Source of the DNA: JBEKEX01 sp050013615
GTDB lineage: Bacteria; Chloroflexota; Anaerolineae; Anaerolineales; Anaerolineaceae
Assembly: GCA_050013615.1 (NCBI GenBank)
Contig: JBEKEX010000179.1
Span: 1 to 5,520, forward strand
DNA length: 5,520 bases
Direction of reading: 5' to 3'
In this document: piece after piece, positions 1 to 5,520 of the stretch
Layout of the letters: each line of letters starts with the position of its first letter
Position numbering within the stretch: the stretch's first letter is position 1
Notes under the pieces: generated by a model
Told to the model about the DNA's origin: nothing
Seen by the model: only the letters and a program-made list of their open reading frames with translations
Databases searched by the model: none
Position numbers and translations under genes: made by a program

Positions 1-179
1 GAGTGGTGACCATCCCCCTGCCTGACCCGTGGGGGCCGCGCATGGAGCAACTGGCACAGTGGTACCGGCAGTCGGGCAATACGACACGCGCCGCTGAGAT
101 CATGGCCGAGCTTTATACGGACATCCCTGACTATCCGCCGCCGGTGCAGCAGGCAATACCGCCGGGGTCGTCAGGGTGA
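1..179 (+). CDS. C-terminal end of an unidentified protein (5' truncated)
   Basis: An open frame enters from the left edge, with its first complete codon at position 3, and ends at a TGA at 177-179, giving about 58 visible residues. The stretch includes a tryptophan- and alanine-rich, probably helical segment (MEQLAQWYRQ, then TRAAEIMAELY) followed by a proline-rich, likely disordered tail (DYPPPVQQAIPPGSSG). No catalytic motif or domain signature remains, so the function cannot be assigned. Its stop lies only 18 nt before the cupin start and it shares the high GC content of the next two genes, so it is probably the preceding gene of the same operon. A sugar-modifying enzyme or glycosyltransferase would fit the neighbourhood, but that is context only. 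The frame is free of stops and is followed directly by a strong ribosome binding site, which supports it being a real gene end. Confidence 0.6.
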   Translation, partial: VVTIPLPDPWGPRMEQLAQWYRQSGNTTRAAEIMAELYTDIPDYPPPVQQAIPPGSSG

Positions 180-184
180 TGGGG

Positions 185-192
185 TAAGGAGG
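185..192 (+). promoter_or_regulatory. Strong Shine-Dalgarno site of the cupin gene
   Basis: The octamer TAAGGAGG is a full-length match to the canonical anti-Shine-Dalgarno complement. It sits 5 nt before the ATG at 198, which fixes that start codon. It is the strongest ribosome binding site in the window. Because the cupin overlaps the next gene, it probably also drives much of the ribosome traffic into the aminotransferase. Confidence 0.85.
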
Positions 193-197
193 CAGCA

Positions 198-614
198 ATG
201 GAAGGGATCGAGTGGATCAAAGCAGGCGAACAGACACTGGCAGTCATCATCCGGGCGGGCGTCGAGTTCCCACAAACGACTTTCATCACGCCGCCGGAGT
301 TCACCCAGCAGGGCGGCTTCGTGGTCTATCCCAAGGGCGGGCAAGTGGCCACGCATTGCCATCGGCCCATCGAGCGACACCTGAACGGGACTTCCGAAAC
401 GCTGTTCATCCGCAAGGGCAAAGCTCTGCTCAAGCTCTACGACGATCAGCGTAAGCTGGTGGCGGAGCGGACGATTGCGACAGGTGATATTTTGATGCTG
501 GTGAGCGGCGGGCATGGGTTGACGATGCTGGAAGATACGGTGTTGTTCGAGATCAAGCAAGGCCCGTACACCGGTTTGGACGAGAAGGAGCGTTTCGATG
601 ATCCCAGTCAGTGA
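198..614 (+). CDS. WbuC-like cupin-fold metalloprotein
   Basis: A small single-domain cupin of 138 residues. Cupin motif 1 is visible as G48 ... H53-C-H55 followed by E67 (ETLFIRKGKALLKLYDD), and motif 2 as G96-D97 ... G104-G105-H106. H53, H55, E67 and H106 are the likely metal ligands. The C-terminal part (residues 115-133, VLFEIKQGPY then DEKERF) resembles the ending of the WbuC family of cupin-fold proteins found in O-antigen clusters, which have a similar FEVKEGPY...DKxF tail; this comparison is from memory. The biochemical role of that family is unsettled, so no reaction is assigned. It does not show the motif pattern I associate with the FdtA/QdtA keto-sugar isomerases. The start follows a perfect Shine-Dalgarno site. 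The 3' end overlaps the aminotransferase start by 17 nt in another frame, implying translational coupling and perhaps a shared pathway. High GC, like its downstream neighbour. Confidence 0.85.
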   Translation: MEGIEWIKAGEQTLAVIIRAGVEFPQTTFITPPEFTQQGGFVVYPKGGQVATHCHRPIERHLNGTSETLFIRKGKALLKLYDDQRKLVAERTIATGDILMLVSGGHGLTMLEDTVLFEIKQGPYTGLDEKERFDDPSQ

Positions 615-1713
615 GCCTTTGATTGGCGAAAAAGACCTTGCCTACGTAATGGATTGCATGCGGAGTGGGTGGATCTCTTCTTCCGGGCATTACATCGAAG
701 AATTCGAGCAACGCTGGGCGGAATACTGCGGCATGAAGTATGGCGTGGCAATGTCCAATGGGACGGTGGCATTGGAGGCCGCCGCGGCGGTGCTGGATTT
801 GAAACCCGGTGACGAAGTGATCATGCCGACCTTTACCATCATTTCCTGTGCCCTGGCGGTGGTGGAGCAGGGGGCAGTGCCGGTGCTGGTGGATAGCGAT
901 CCGCGCACCTGGACGATGGACGTGCACCAGATCGAGGCCAAGGTCACAGCACGCACGCGCGCCATCATGCCGGTGCACATCTATGGGCACCCGGTGGATA
1001 TGGACCCGGTGCTGGAAGTGGCGCAGAAGCACGGGCTCAAGATCATCGAAGATGCGGCTGAAGCACACGGCGCGGAATACAAAGGTCGCCGCTGCGGCTC
1101 CCTGGGCGACCTGGGGTGCTTCAGCTTCTTTGCCAACAAGATCGTGACCACCGGCGAAGGCGGTATGGTGCTGACCAATGATGAGGGACTGGCTGGCAGG
1201 CTGCGCGGCGAGCGCAACTTGTGTTTTCTGCCGGAACGGCGTTTCTATCATATCGAACTCGGACACAACTACCGCATGACCAACGTGCAGGCAGCCATTG
1301 GGCTCGGGCAATTGGGCGAGATCGAACGCCACCTGGCCCACAAGACTTGGATGGGCAAAGCCTATACCGAGCAGCTCAAGGACCTGTCGCAGTTGCAACT
1401 GCCGGTGGAGGAACCTTGGGCAAAGAACGTGTATTGGATGTATGGGGTGGTGCTCACCGAAGAAGCCGGGATGGACGCGGTCGAGTTTGCCCAACGGCTG
1501 AAAGCGGAGGGCATCGAGACCCGGCCGTTCTTCCTGGGCATGCACGAGCAGCCGGTGTTCCATCAGCGGGGGCTGTTCCTGGACGAGCATTACCCGGTCG
1601 CCGAGCGCTTGGCGCGGCAGGGGCTGTACCTGCCCAGCGGTCTGACGTTAACCGAAGACCAGTTGGAGCGGGTGTGCGACGTGGTGAAAAAAGTGCTGGC
1701 TAAAGGCGCTTAA
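598..1713 (+). CDS. DegT/DnrJ/EryC1/StrS sugar aminotransferase, GDP-perosamine synthase-like
   Basis: A PLP-dependent, fold-type I aminotransferase of 371 residues, the normal family length. Family features are an N-terminal MIPVSEPLIGEKD segment, SGWISSSG (23-30), SNGTVAL (53-59), GDEVIMPTFT (71-80), HIYGHPVDMD (127-136), the cofactor-binding EDAAEAHGA (151-159, with D152 expected to pair with the pyridine nitrogen) and SFFANKIVTTGEGG (176-189), where K181 is the Schiff-base lysine. Because the lysine is present, it should be an aminotransferase rather than a ColD-type 3-dehydratase, which has histidine there. From memory, the closest characterised pattern is Vibrio cholerae RfbE (GDP-perosamine synthase), sharing FSFFxNK, the NYRMTN segment (224-229) and an IE(T/S)RPFF motif (306-312). 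That would mean transfer of an amino group from glutamate to GDP-4-keto-6-deoxymannose, but related enzymes act on other keto-sugars, so the substrate is inferred. AAGGAG at 585-590, 7 nt before the ATG, supports the start, which overlaps the cupin by 17 nt. Confidence 0.93.
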   Translation: MIPVSEPLIGEKDLAYVMDCMRSGWISSSGHYIEEFEQRWAEYCGMKYGVAMSNGTVALEAAAAVLDLKPGDEVIMPTFTIISCALAVVEQGAVPVLVDSDPRTWTMDVHQIEAKVTARTRAIMPVHIYGHPVDMDPVLEVAQKHGLKIIEDAAEAHGAEYKGRRCGSLGDLGCFSFFANKIVTTGEGGMVLTNDEGLAGRLRGERNLCFLPERRFYHIELGHNYRMTNVQAAIGLGQLGEIERHLAHKTWMGKAYTEQLKDLSQLQLPVEEPWAKNVYWMYGVVLTEEAGMDAVEFAQRLKAEGIETRPFFLGMHEQPVFHQRGLFLDEHYPVAERLARQGLYLPSGLTLTEDQLERVCDVVKKVLAKGA

Positions 1714-1727
1714 ACGCAGTAAACACA

Positions 1728-3194
1728 ATGGAAATCGAAGAGCTGAAAACTCACGCCATCTCATCGGCGAAATGGTCGCTGCTCAGCCGGGTCGTTCGTA
1801 TCTTGGGTGTGCCCCTGCTTTTTCTGCTTTTACCCTTCTGGTTGACGCCTGCTGATTATGGCCTTTGTTCGATTATTCTCAGCATTTTGGCTTTGTTGAC
1901 GATCATTCAGCAGGTTGGCTTGATCGAAACGACCATCCAACGCGAAAACGATGCGGAGGATGTAAGAAATTTGGCGTTCTGGGTAAGCATCGGATTTTCA
2001 ATTTTACTCTACATCGTGGTTTATTTTCTTTCACCCTATTTGTCCCAGTTCTTTTCCAATCCAAGTCTAACTTCGCCTTTACGAGTGGCATCACTGCAAA
2101 TTATCTTTCAGGGGTTATCAAACATTCCACTTGCCTGGATGCAGCGGAAGTTCTTATACCAAAAACTTGCTTTTATTCAGATCTGTTATTCGGTCACTGC
2201 GGTAATCATTACGGTGATCCTGGCCATTCTAGGAATGGGATATTGGTCATATGTGATCGGTGTGACGATTGGAATGGTATTACAACTGCTGTTGGTTTTG
2301 ATGGGTATGGATTGGAAGCCTGTTTTCCACGGTTTTTCGCATCTTTGGCTGGAATCCTTGCGGTTTGGCAACTTCGTTATGCTGGAAGCTTTGCTGGGGT
2401 GGTTCTTTATTTGGTTTGATAATATCGTGGTTGCCAGAAACCTAGGTTCAGAAGCGTTGGGGATATATTCGTTGGCTTTTGGTGCCACAACAACCATCAT
2501 CAGCTTGCCCACCAGTGCGATCACAGGCGTGACGTTGTCCACCTTCAGCCGTATGCAGAGTGATCTTCGCAGGCTTGGCGAAAGTTACGTAAAAGGTATT
2601 CGTTTAATTGCTATGTTTGCCATCCCTGCCGGGATTGGGCTTTGTTTATTTTCTTCCCCCCTGGCAGCGATCGTTTACTCCCAAAAATGGGTTGGGCTGG
2701 GAAGCATCATGAGCATCTTGTCATTGTATGCAGGCTTCGGGTATCTCTGGATTTTGAACACCGATGCGTTTAAATCCATTGGCAAACCCGAAACAATGGT
2801 TAAAATTTATTTACCTGTTTTGCTGATTATGATGCCTGCTTATATCATTAGCAGCCATTATGGATTACTGACCTTCACTATCGTCAGGTCGATGATCGTT
2901 GTCGTGAGTGCGTTCCCACATACATATTTTGCAATCAAATTGTTACAACTTCCCAAAAACTACCTTTGGACTTCGACGCGCCTGGCGCTGCTTGCATCTT
3001 CGGTGATGGCAGCAGTGATTTATCCGCTTCTTATGGTCGTTGAAAATACAATGATCGGCAGTAATGCGGTTAAAATGATTGTCCTGCTGAGCCTGATTCT
3101 ACTCGGCGCTTTTATTTATCTTGGGGTAACTTTGATTTTTGATTCGAAATATGTTAAACAAGTTATTGGGTTGGTCAAGCAAGCATTGGGATAA
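1728..3194 (+). CDS. Wzx-type polysaccharide flippase (MOP superfamily)
   Basis: A 488-residue integral membrane protein, very hydrophobic along its whole length and consistent with about 12-14 transmembrane helices. It starts with a short polar N-terminus (MEIEELKTHAISSAKWSLLSR), a common beginning in Wzx/WzxC-type transporters. Family-like signatures are LTPADYGL (39-46), QQVGLIETTIQRE (about 61-73), then FWVSIGF and, further on, LRVASLQIIFQGLSNIPLA followed by a QRKF element. This fits the oligosaccharide flippase group (Polysacc_synt-like domains) that moves lipid-linked sugar repeat units from the cytoplasmic to the outer face of the inner membrane. The gene begins 14 nt after the aminotransferase stop. 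No convincing Shine-Dalgarno motif precedes its ATG, so translation may depend on coupling. The first 60-100 nt keep the GC level of the upstream gene, after which composition drops markedly (21/60 GC at 2761-2820). The substrate cannot be predicted from the sequence. Confidence 0.92.
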   Translation: MEIEELKTHAISSAKWSLLSRVVRILGVPLLFLLLPFWLTPADYGLCSIILSILALLTIIQQVGLIETTIQRENDAEDVRNLAFWVSIGFSILLYIVVYFLSPYLSQFFSNPSLTSPLRVASLQIIFQGLSNIPLAWMQRKFLYQKLAFIQICYSVTAVIITVILAILGMGYWSYVIGVTIGMVLQLLLVLMGMDWKPVFHGFSHLWLESLRFGNFVMLEALLGWFFIWFDNIVVARNLGSEALGIYSLAFGATTTIISLPTSAITGVTLSTFSRMQSDLRRLGESYVKGIRLIAMFAIPAGIGLCLFSSPLAAIVYSQKWVGLGSIMSILSLYAGFGYLWILNTDAFKSIGKPETMVKIYLPVLLIMMPAYIISSHYGLLTFTIVRSMIVVVSAFPHTYFAIKLLQLPKNYLWTSTRLALLASSVMAAVIYPLLMVVENTMIGSNAVKMIVLLSLILLGAFIYLGVTLIFDSKYVKQVIGLVKQALG

Positions 3195-3209
3195 AATGAT
3201 CAGAAGAGT

Positions 3210-3239
3210 TTGACATTTGCATTATTTGTCTGTTATGAA
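3210..3239 (+). promoter_or_regulatory. Possible internal sigma70-type promoter (extended -10)
   Basis: A perfect -35 hexamer TTGACA (3210-3215) is followed, 18 nt on, by TATGAA (3234-3239; 4 of 6 matches to TATAAT), preceded by TG at 3231-3232 in the extended -10 position. It lies at the junction between the flippase and the next gene. Initiation would be expected near 3246, giving a leader of only a few nucleotides to the GTG at 3252. The region is AT-rich, so chance matches are plausible. The first three bases of the -35 box are also the possible TTG start codon of the downstream gene. Confidence 0.3.
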
Positions 3240-3251
3240 GGTTGGGCTTTT

Positions 3252-4469
3252 GTGAATCTAATTAATCAATGGAATTACATTAAGGAAGTTTACGGAGGCG
3301 ATTACCAGTTTGGGCACAAGGTTGGCCGGAAACTGCTTCGCTGGGGGTTTTCGTCGCTCCAAACCAACCGTGATGATCTAAAGGGGCAAATGCAGTTACT
3401 GCTTTACGCGCCTAATCTTGCCGAAGTCGATTATGATGAGATTATCAAGCGATTGAAATTTTATTTGCCACATTACCCCGCAAATCAAATTATTCGATGC
3501 GATCATTTGTCGCGTGAGGCCATCTTTTCGAAGACACCGATTTTATTCTTTGGGGAAGAAGCAGTCGAAAATCGTTTTCTGATTAAGTATCGACCTTCTA
3601 CCTTTAATATTGATTTCCGACGAAACCCGATGGATGGCTGGGAATGGACCAACCTCGCAGCCTGCTTTGACGATGAAGCCATTCATTATGATGAGGTTCG
3701 CTTAAAATTTACGCAATACATCCATGCCATTAAAAACGAAGGCCATTCAAAGAGCTATATATTTGGAACGGGACCGTCGTTGGAAAAAGCGTTGGGGATG
3801 AAGTGGGACGATGGTTACCGGATCGTTTGCAACACCATTGTACGTGACCCGGAACTGTGGGGACACCTTAAGCCGCACTTCATTGTCGCCGGTGATGCGA
3901 TCTATCATTTTGGCTTCACCAGCTTTGCACGTGCGTTTCGAAATGATCTTATCCAACGTTTGAAAGATTCGGATACTTATTTTGTCTATCCGGCACAGTT
4001 CAATTCCATTGCAAAGAACGAATTGGCGGAAATCTCTGACAAACTGATACCGATACCTATCGGTTGGCGGCGAAGGTTGGATGGAGATCTGTGCCGAGAT
4101 TTCAAGCTGCCCAACCTTGGGAATGTGCTGGGACTTTCATTGCTGCCCCTGGCAAGTACTTTGTCTAAAGAAGTATATCTATGGGGTTTCGACGGTAGGG
4201 CGCCTGACGACCGACTGTTTTGGAGTAATTCCCAGAAGCATAGTTATCCCGAATACATGCCTGAATTGGAAGCTGCCCACCCGAAATTTTTCGATCACTA
4301 CGTTCCTGCAACAGACCCGAATAAATATGTTAAAGCTGTCCAGGGAGATGCTCTTGATGGGTGCATGAAAGGCGCTGAACGAAACGGCTGGCATTATGTG
4401 ATGATGCACCCTAGTTGGACGCCCATCTTGCAAAAAAGATACCATGGAGTCAGTGAAAATGGTGTTTAA
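3252..4469 (+). CDS. Putative glycosyltransferase with GT42 (CST-I/II) / MptE-like (DUF115) domain
   Basis: From the GTG at 3252 the protein has 405 residues. The frame is open back to a TTG at 3210 (419 residues), but that codon has only a poor, badly spaced ribosome site, whereas GAAGG at 3237-3241 lies 10 nt before the GTG, so GTG is preferred with moderate confidence. Residues 1 to about 165 form a region I do not recognise. The C-terminal half has a Rossmann-like pattern: SYIFGTGPSL (about 168-177), VAGD (212-215), a hydrophobic helix ending in KEVYLWGFDG (about 306-315), then DHY (348-350). This order parallels Campylobacter CST-I/II sialyltransferases (xxGNGPSL ... KEIYLSGIDF ... HYIGH) and the MptE-like/DUF115 domain of Maf proteins; the comparison is from memory. 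A cytoplasmic sugar transferase is the best guess, but donor and acceptor are unknown and sialic acid is not implied. No signal peptide. It is AT-rich, sits between the flippase and a methyltransferase, and overlaps the latter. Confidence 0.75.
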   Translation: MNLINQWNYIKEVYGGDYQFGHKVGRKLLRWGFSSLQTNRDDLKGQMQLLLYAPNLAEVDYDEIIKRLKFYLPHYPANQIIRCDHLSREAIFSKTPILFFGEEAVENRFLIKYRPSTFNIDFRRNPMDGWEWTNLAACFDDEAIHYDEVRLKFTQYIHAIKNEGHSKSYIFGTGPSLEKALGMKWDDGYRIVCNTIVRDPELWGHLKPHFIVAGDAIYHFGFTSFARAFRNDLIQRLKDSDTYFVYPAQFNSIAKNELAEISDKLIPIPIGWRRRLDGDLCRDFKLPNLGNVLGLSLLPLASTLSKEVYLWGFDGRAPDDRLFWSNSQKHSYPEYMPELEAAHPKFFDHYVPATDPNKYVKAVQGDALDGCMKGAERNGWHYVMMHPSWTPILQKRYHGVSENGV

Positions 4470-5208
4470 AGACTATTCGAATTATTACGATGCGCTGTAT
4501 AGTGACAAGGAATATGAAGCCGAGGTCGATTTTATTCGCCATTTGGTGTCGCTTGAATCAAGCCAACAAATCCTTGATCTCGGCTGCGGTACCGGCCGAC
4601 ACGATTTCCTGCTGGCAAGCAGCGGACATTCTGTGACAGGAGTGGACCTTTCCAAGAGAATGCTGGCCATTGCCAGGAAAAAGGCTGCGCAGGCTGGTAC
4701 GAAAATCGAATTTATTTTGGATGACATCCGTACCGTACGCCTCGGGAAAGCATTCGATCTGGTCATCTCCATGTTTGCCGTGATGAGCTACCAGGTCACG
4801 AATGATGACTTGTTCAAAACCCTGCAAACGGCGCGGGCGCACCTGGCCCCGGGCGGGGTTTTCGTCTTCGATGCCTGGTTTGGGCCGGCGGTTTTGGCCC
4901 AGCGGCCAGAGGAACGGGTGAAGGAGATCACAACCGGTGACGAACGCATTATCCGCATCGCCAAGCCGGAGTTGGATGTACTTCACAACCTAGTCACAGT
5001 GAATTACACCATCATGCGATTCAAAGGTGAGCAGCAGTTGGATGAAACGCACGAAGCGCATCGGATGCGCTACCTGTTCTTGCCTGAGGTGGCCTGGATG
5101 GCGCAGAGTGCAGGCTTCGAGGTGGTCAAGACCTGCCCCTTTATGGATACGGGGCGGTTGCCGACGGAAAAAGATTGGAACGTAACCTGGGTGCTGCAGG
5201 CGGTATGA
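4459..5208 (+). CDS. SAM-dependent methyltransferase, DesVI/TylM1-like (possible aminosugar N-methyltransferase)
   Basis: A class I Rossmann-fold methyltransferase of 249 residues from the ATG at 4459. An in-frame ATG at 4444 would add five residues, but GGAG at 4446-4449, 9 nt upstream, favours 4459. Motif I is ILDLGCGTGRH (38-48), the ribose-binding acidic residue is D63 in VTGVDLS, a DD pair follows at 88-89, and SMFAVMSY (104-111) and GGVFVFDAW (about 132-140) complete the core. The opening KDYSNYYDALYSDKEYEAE and the segment after the core, ending in MRYLFLPEVAWMAQSAGFEV, are collinear with the DesVI/TylM1 group that dimethylates amino groups of nucleotide-linked deoxysugars (comparison from memory). 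With an aminotransferase in the same operon, N-methylation of the new amino group is an attractive inference; O-methylation remains possible. It overlaps the upstream gene by 11 nt and the next by 4 nt (ATGA). GC rises from 26/60 (4501-4560) to 38/60 (4801-4860) within the gene. Confidence 0.88.
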   Translation: MVFKDYSNYYDALYSDKEYEAEVDFIRHLVSLESSQQILDLGCGTGRHDFLLASSGHSVTGVDLSKRMLAIARKKAAQAGTKIEFILDDIRTVRLGKAFDLVISMFAVMSYQVTNDDLFKTLQTARAHLAPGGVFVFDAWFGPAVLAQRPEERVKEITTGDERIIRIAKPELDVLHNLVTVNYTIMRFKGEQQLDETHEAHRMRYLFLPEVAWMAQSAGFEVVKTCPFMDTGRLPTEKDWNVTWVLQAV

Positions 5209-5520
5209 GGATCGCGATCTATTTCGATGCCCGGCCGGAGCAGGGGGGACTCTTCCAGTACGCCATGGGGCTGGTGGACTGTTTGTTCAATTTTGCCCCG
5301 GAGCACACCTATGGCTTGTTTTTGGCGGGTGGCACAGGCCCGGCGGTCACTGTTGGGTTATTTCCAAGGCCGCAGTCGGGCGAGATCATCATGCTGGATG
5401 ACAGGGTGGCAAAGGCCAGGCGTTTGTTGGAGATCGGCCTGCTCGCAGCCGGAAGAGCCGGTTTGAAAAAGCCGTTCCTGTCCATACCTGCGCCAGTCCA
5501 ACTCGAACGGTTTGCGCCGG
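5205..5520 (+). CDS. Glycosyltransferase, GT-B fold, GT4-like (3' truncated)
   Basis: An open frame begins at the ATG at 5205 in an ATGA overlap with the methyltransferase stop and continues without a stop to the right edge (105 complete codons). The N-terminus, MRIAIYFDARPEQGGLFQYA followed by MGLVDCL, is the usual start of a GT4-type glycosyltransferase: a first beta strand (RIAIYFD), a glycine pair (residues 14-15) in the loop, and a helix carrying a small hydrophobic pattern (FQYAMGLVDCL). Such enzymes transfer a sugar from a nucleotide donor to a lipid-linked acceptor on the cytoplasmic side of the membrane. The donor-binding C-terminal domain, where the EX7E-type motif would be, lies outside the window, so the specificity cannot be assessed. 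The ribosome site is weak (AGG at 5198-5200), so translation is probably coupled to the methyltransferase. GC-rich, unlike the central genes. A different GT-B family is possible. Confidence 0.75.
   Translation, partial: MRIAIYFDARPEQGGLFQYAMGLVDCLFNFAPEHTYGLFLAGGTGPAVTVGLFPRPQSGEIIMLDDRVAKARRLLEIGLLAAGRAGLKKPFLSIPAPVQLERFAP

Noticed and set aside
553..1590. Long minus-strand open frame (345 codons) opposite the aminotransferase
   Set aside because: It lies antisense to a gene with clear DegT motifs and an intact PLP lysine; its His-, Arg- and Gln-rich translation is typical of the complementary strand of a GC-rich gene, and no ribosome site supports it.
1690..1730. Possible terminator or promoter between the aminotransferase and flippase
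   Set aside because: The 14-nt gap holds no stem, T-run or recognisable -35/-10 pair; the composition change here is gradual and gives no sign of an insertion boundary such as direct repeats.
1865..2419. 184-codon plus-strand frame inside the flippase
   Set aside because: It is a shifted frame of the flippase; its translation shows no domain while the flippase frame has continuous transmembrane character and family motifs.
3196..3213. ATG followed by five codons and a stop (MIRRV) just after the flippase, possibly a frameshifted true start of the next gene
   Set aside because: A single-base change would join it to the following frame, but the GTG at 3252 with GAAGG gives a complete protein without assuming an error, and the hydrophobic stretch in between is unexpected in a cytoplasmic transferase. 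It cannot be settled without homologues.
4881..4910. Short inverted repeat GGGCC ... GGCCC that could form a hairpin
   Set aside because: It lies in the middle of the methyltransferase coding sequence, has a 5-bp stem and no following T-run, so it is not a terminator and is expected by chance in GC-rich sequence.

Overview
This window is a stretch of a bacterial surface-polysaccharide (O-antigen, capsule or exopolysaccharide-type) biosynthesis cluster. All supported genes lie on the + strand, packed like one operon. In order they are: the C-terminal end of an unidentified gene (1-179); a WbuC-like cupin (198-614); a DegT/DnrJ/EryC1/StrS sugar aminotransferase most like GDP-perosamine synthase (598-1713); a Wzx-type flippase of the MOP superfamily (1728-3194); a protein with a GT42-sialyltransferase/MptE-like (DUF115-like) Rossmann domain, probably a glycosyltransferase (about 3252-4469); a SAM-dependent methyltransferase resembling the DesVI/TylM1 aminosugar N-methyltransferases (about 4459-5208); and the N-terminus of a GT-B, GT4-like glycosyltransferase that runs off the right edge (5205-5520). 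Gaps are 0 to about 57 nt, three junctions overlap, and I see no terminator, RNA gene, mobile element, CRISPR array or non-coding stretch over 300 nt.

How the genes may work together (inference): the aminotransferase would put an amino group on a nucleotide-linked 4-keto (or 3-keto) 6-deoxysugar; the methyltransferase could N-methylate it (O-methylation or another target is also possible); the two glycosyltransferase-like proteins would assemble the repeat unit on a lipid carrier; and the flippase would move the lipid-linked unit across the cytoplasmic membrane. The dehydratase that would supply the keto-sugar and a Wzy-type polymerase are not visible and would have to lie outside the window.

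Base composition is mosaic. Hand counts of 60-nt samples give 35/60 GC at 781-840 (aminotransferase), 27/60 at 2041-2100 and 21/60 at 2761-2820 (flippase), 22/60 at 3241-3300 (GT42-like gene), 26/60 at 4501-4560 and 38/60 at 4801-4860 (the two halves of the methyltransferase), and 39/60 at 5221-5280 (GT4-like gene). The centre is AT-richer than both flanks, as is common in polysaccharide loci built by gene exchange. The host is a bacterium with a moderately GC-rich background and canonical Shine-Dalgarno sites. I cannot name the taxon from this sequence; a Chloroflexota-like or similar environmental bacterium is only a guess.

I see no wholly new system. The parts most worth following up are the GT42-like protein with its unrecognised N-terminal region, the possible N-methylated aminosugar pathway, and an internal promoter-like site that overlaps the start region of the GT42-like gene.
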